Assembly: GCF_007859395.1 (NCBI RefSeq)
Contig: NZ_VOHD01000003.1
Coordinates: forward strand, 25,561 to 89,560
Source: Planomicrobium sp. CPCC 101110
GTDB lineage: Bacteria > Bacillota > Bacilli > Bacillales_A > Planococcaceae
Direction: 5' to 3'
Length of the DNA: 64,000 nucleotides
The position numbers were made by a program, and so were the translations under genes. The number at the start of each line of letters is the position of its first letter. Within the stretch, counting starts at the first letter, position 1. Shown piece after piece: positions 61,684 to 64,000 of the stretch. The notes under the pieces are model-generated. The model saw only the letters and a program-made list of their open reading frames with translations. It ran no database searches and was not told where the DNA came from.

Positions 61684-63753
61684 TTAGCTTAATGCATCTG
61701 TTTTCGCAGGAGTGATTAAAATAATGTTTTGGTCGTTGGCTTTTACAATGCCGGATTTTTTGAGTTCAATAGTTTGGCCTTCTTCCAGATTCGTAAAGAC
61801 GACTGGTGTAACGATAGAGGCCGCATTTTTTTCAATATAATCCAAATCAACTTCCATCAATACTTGCCCTTGTTCAACAAGGTCGCCTTGTTCAATATGC
61901 GATGTGAAGCCTTCGCCTTTCAAGTGGACCGTATCGATTCCGATGTGGATCAAGATTTCTGTGCCATTGTCTGCTGCAATTCCGATGGCGTGTTTTGTAG
62001 GGAACACAGTGACAACTTTTCCGTTGACTGGTGAAACGACTTTTCCGTCTGTTGGGCGGATTGCAAAACCATCGCCAATCATTTTGCCGGAAAATACCTG
62101 GTCAGGAGTTTCGCTGATCGGCAAAATTTCTCCAGTAAGCGGGCTGCTGAATTCCAATGCAGCCTTGCTTACAGCAACATTTTCTTCCTGTTTTGCCGCT
62201 TTTGGAGCAGCAGCTTGTGGACGCGGTCTTTTGCCATTGATAATATCTTGCATTTGTCCGCGCAGGCTGTCTGACACTGGGCCGAAGATTGCCTGGATGT
62301 TGTTGCCGACTTCCATAACACCGGAAGCACCAAGTTTTTTCAGTCTGTTTTTGTCTACATTGTTTTTGTCTTCTACGCTGACGCGCAGGCGGGTGATACA
62401 AGCATCAAGGTGAGTGATGTTTTCCTGGCCGCCCATTGCTGCAAGAATTTCATATGGAAGGTCGCCGACTTCTTCGTCGTCTTCGTCTTCTTCCGTATCT
62501 TCTTCACGGCCTGGCGTCATCAAGTTGAACTTCTTGATGGCAAAGCGGAAACCGAAATAGTAAATGACTGCGAAGAAAGCACCTACGATAATGACCCACC
62601 ACCAATCGGTTCTTCCAGGCATAACGCCGAATAGCAAGAAGTCGATTAGTCCGCCTGAAAAAGTCATACCAATTTTAATATTAAGAATTTGCATGATCAT
62701 GAACGATAATCCTGCAAAAACAGCGTGGATACCGAAAAGAACCGGTGCAACGAACAAGAAAGAAAATTCAAGCGGCTCTGTAATTCCAGTCAGGAAAGAA
62801 GTCAAAGCAGCTGAAGCCATGATTCCGCCGACAACTTTCTTTTTCTCAGGGCGTGCGCAGTGGTAAATGGCAAGCGCTGCCGCTGGAAGGCCGAACATCA
62901 TGAACGGGAATTTACCAGCCATAAATGTGCCGGCTGTAAATTCGACGCCATCCTGCAGCTGAGCGAAGAAGATCCGCTGGTCGCCGCGGATGATTTCTCC
63001 GGCAGCATTTGTGTAAGAACCGAATTCAAACCAAAATGGTGAATAGAAAATATGGTGCAAACCGAATGGGATCAATGAACGTTCAATTGTCCCGAATACG
63101 AAAGCGGCAAGTGTCCGGTTGGTTTCGAGCATGAAATGCGAAAGCGCATTCAGGCCGTTTTGGGCGAATGGCCAAACCATGAACATGACAATGCCTAGAA
63201 ACACCGCTGAAAAAGCAGTAACGATTGGTACAAAGCGTTTGCCTGCAAAGAATCCAAGGAACTGAGGCAACTTGATGTTGAAGAACTTGTTATACATGAA
63301 AGCCGCTAATACACCGACGATGATACCGCCGAAAACACCCGTTTGAAGTGTTGGAATGCCCAGCACCTCGGCGTATTTTGGATCAGTTGTCATCTCTGTG
63401 GTAATGTCGCCGAATGCTTTCATGGTGACGTTCATGATCAAGTAGCCGATAATGGCCGCAAGGCCCGCTACTCCGTCACCGCCGGCAAGACCGATGGCCA
63501 CCCCGACCGCAAATAGCAATGGCAAGTTATCAAAGACGACTCCGCCCGCTTCTGCCATAACGAATAATAATTTTTGGATCCAGTCAGCGCCGAAAAATGG
63601 CACCGCTTCTAAGAACGAGTCTTGTGCAAAGCTCGTTCCGAAAGCCAAGAGAATACCTGCTGCAGGCAAGAGCGCTACCGGAAGCATTAATGCTTTACCG
63701 ACCTTTTGCATCGTGCCGAACAGGTTGCTGGACTTTGCAGATTTAGTAGACAT
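61684..63753 (-). CDS. ptsG: Glucose-specific PTS transporter EIICBA
   Basis: Imports and phosphorylates glucose. From ATG 63753 the protein is 689 residues. EIIC spans about 1-420 with [32 protein letters not shown] and [15 protein letters not shown] has its phosphocysteine in [10 protein letters not shown] near 465, and EIIA is at about 540-685 with its phosphohistidine in [18 protein letters not shown]. An acidic linker ([12 protein letters not shown]) joins EIIC to EIIB. The ORF is open to 63882 into the leader, but AAGGAGGAA precedes 63753. An RAT/terminator controls it. Confidence 0.96.
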   Translation of the reverse strand: MSTKSAKSSNLFGTMQKVGKALMLPVALLPAAGILLAFGTSFAQDSFLEAVPFFGADWIQKLLFVMAEAGGVVFDNLPLLFAVGVAIGLAGGDGVAGLAAIIGYLIMNVTMKAFGDITTEMTTDPKYAEVLGIPTLQTGVFGGIIVGVLAAFMYNKFFNIKLPQFLGFFAGKRFVPIVTAFSAVFLGIVMFMVWPFAQNGLNALSHFMLETNRTLAAFVFGTIERSLIPFGLHHIFYSPFWFEFGSYTNAAGEIIRGDQRIFFAQLQDGVEFTAGTFMAGKFPFMMFGLPAAALAIYHCARPEKKKVVGGIMASAALTSFLTGITEPLEFSFLFVAPVLFGIHAVFAGLSFMIMQILNIKIGMTFSGGLIDFLLFGVMPGRTDWWWVIIVGAFFAVIYYFGFRFAIKKFNLMTPGREEDTEEDEDDEEVGDLPYEILAAMGGQENITHLDACITRLRVSVEDKNNVDKNRLKKLGASGVMEVGNNIQAIFGPVSDSLRGQMQDIINGKRPRPQAAAPKAAKQEENVAVSKAALEFSSPLTGEILPISETPDQVFSGKMIGDGFAIRPTDGKVVSPVNGKVVTVFPTKHAIGIAADNGTEILIHIGIDTVHLKGEGFTSHIEQGDLVEQGQVLMEVDLDYIEKNAASIVTPVVFTNLEEGQTIELKKSGIVKANDQNIILITPAKTDALS

Positions 63754-63810
63754 GAAAAATTCCTCCTTATTAAAAAATAAAAGCGGAAAACCAATTGAAG
63801 CCATCCAATC

Positions 63811-63917
63811 AAAACAAAAAGGCATGAGCAGAAAAGAAGCGGTTAAAAAAGGAGAGACCTCCCCCTTGAGTAACCTGTACATCTTTTCATACTCATGCCT
63901 GATCGAATCAGTAACAC
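63811..63917 (-). promoter_or_regulatory. GlcT-type RAT and overlapping terminator in the ptsG leader
   Basis: On the minus strand GTTACTGATTCGATCAGGCA (about 63912-63893) matches the antiterminator recognition RNA of the ptsG/sac family. Its 3' end AGGCATGAG overlaps the 5' arm of a terminator. The 3' arm CTCATGCC (63828-63821) and T5 follow, with an inner GAAAAGA/TCTTTTC pairing. Glucose-dependent antitermination by GlcT is expected. Confidence 0.85.
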
Positions 63918-63928
63918 GTATGGTTGAT

Positions 63929-64000
63929 TTAAGATTTATGAAGCAAACGTTGAAGATGAATGGTTAAATATAACACTTCAGCTTCATCGACTGGCTTATT
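63929..64000 (-). CDS. glcT: Transcription antiterminator GlcT, C-terminal end (partial)
   Basis: Twenty-three codons plus TAA read on the minus strand at the window edge: [20 protein letters not shown] then HKS. This is the end of a PRD2 domain of a BglG/GlcT antiterminator ([12 protein letters not shown]). Its place upstream of ptsG and its RAT, where glcT stands in B. subtilis, supports the gene name. The rest is outside the window. Confidence 0.8.
   Translation of the reverse strand, partial: NKPVDEAEVLYLTIHLQRLLHKS

Overview
The window looks like chromosomal DNA of a low-to-moderate G+C Firmicute of the Planococcaceae, most like Planococcus/Planomicrobium. I infer this from gene content and protein style; no marker gene was searched. 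The first 17 kb is the conserved origin-proximal block rpsR end - yybS-like - gdpP - rplI - dnaB - purA - M23 peptidase - walR-walK-walH-walI-walJ - htrC - dinB-like - CxxH/CxxC protein - rlmH. All of it is on the + strand, so the replication origin probably lies to the left of position 1. Around 16.17-16.54 kb is a dense cluster of DnaA boxes just before rlmH.

From 17 to 30 kb the genes are mixed in strand and form short units: a DUF1846 protein; a decayed medium-chain dehydrogenase; a formaldehyde module (HbpS/GlcG-like protein and glutathione-independent formaldehyde dehydrogenase, divergent from an HxlR regulator that keeps the formaldehyde-sensing cysteine motif); a DUF4317 gene behind a leader terminator; a nucleoside deaminase; ahpC-ahpF under a PerR box; then LURP-one-like, YdeI-like, NUDIX, nicotinamidase, nitroreductase and a small lipoprotein.

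From 30 to 48 kb lie metabolic units: a mannitol operon with a fused EIICBA transporter (mtlA-mtlR-mtlD) under a cre-overlapped promoter; a VOC protein; a membrane GGDEF protein; mqo; a sarcosine oxidase-type flavoenzyme; a SAM-I riboswitch driving a polar amino acid ABC importer and homocysteine S-methyltransferase (a likely methionine or S-methylmethionine salvage unit); an OFA-type MFS transporter; and an ECF S-component.

From 48 to 64 kb are an orphan GAF/PAS histidine kinase, a remnant of a GntR-type (UTRA) regulator, a five-gene NikABCDE-type ABC operon preceded by two Zur-like operators, a secreted alkaline phosphatase with a Pho box, a Fer4_19-CDGSH fusion protein with a YjdJ-like acetyltransferase, a YtvA-like LOV-STAS photoreceptor, a Gfo/Idh oxidoreductase, an EEP-family phosphodiesterase, and the glucose PTS gene ptsG with its RAT/terminator, downstream of the end of glcT at the right edge.

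No tRNA, rRNA, CRISPR array, prophage or intact insertion sequence was recognised. At least four intergenic GC-rich dyad elements fall into two repeat types. The most promising leads are the Zur-like control of the Nik-type importer, the HxlR-FdhA pairing, the SAM-riboswitch importer/mmuM operon and the DnaA-box cluster.
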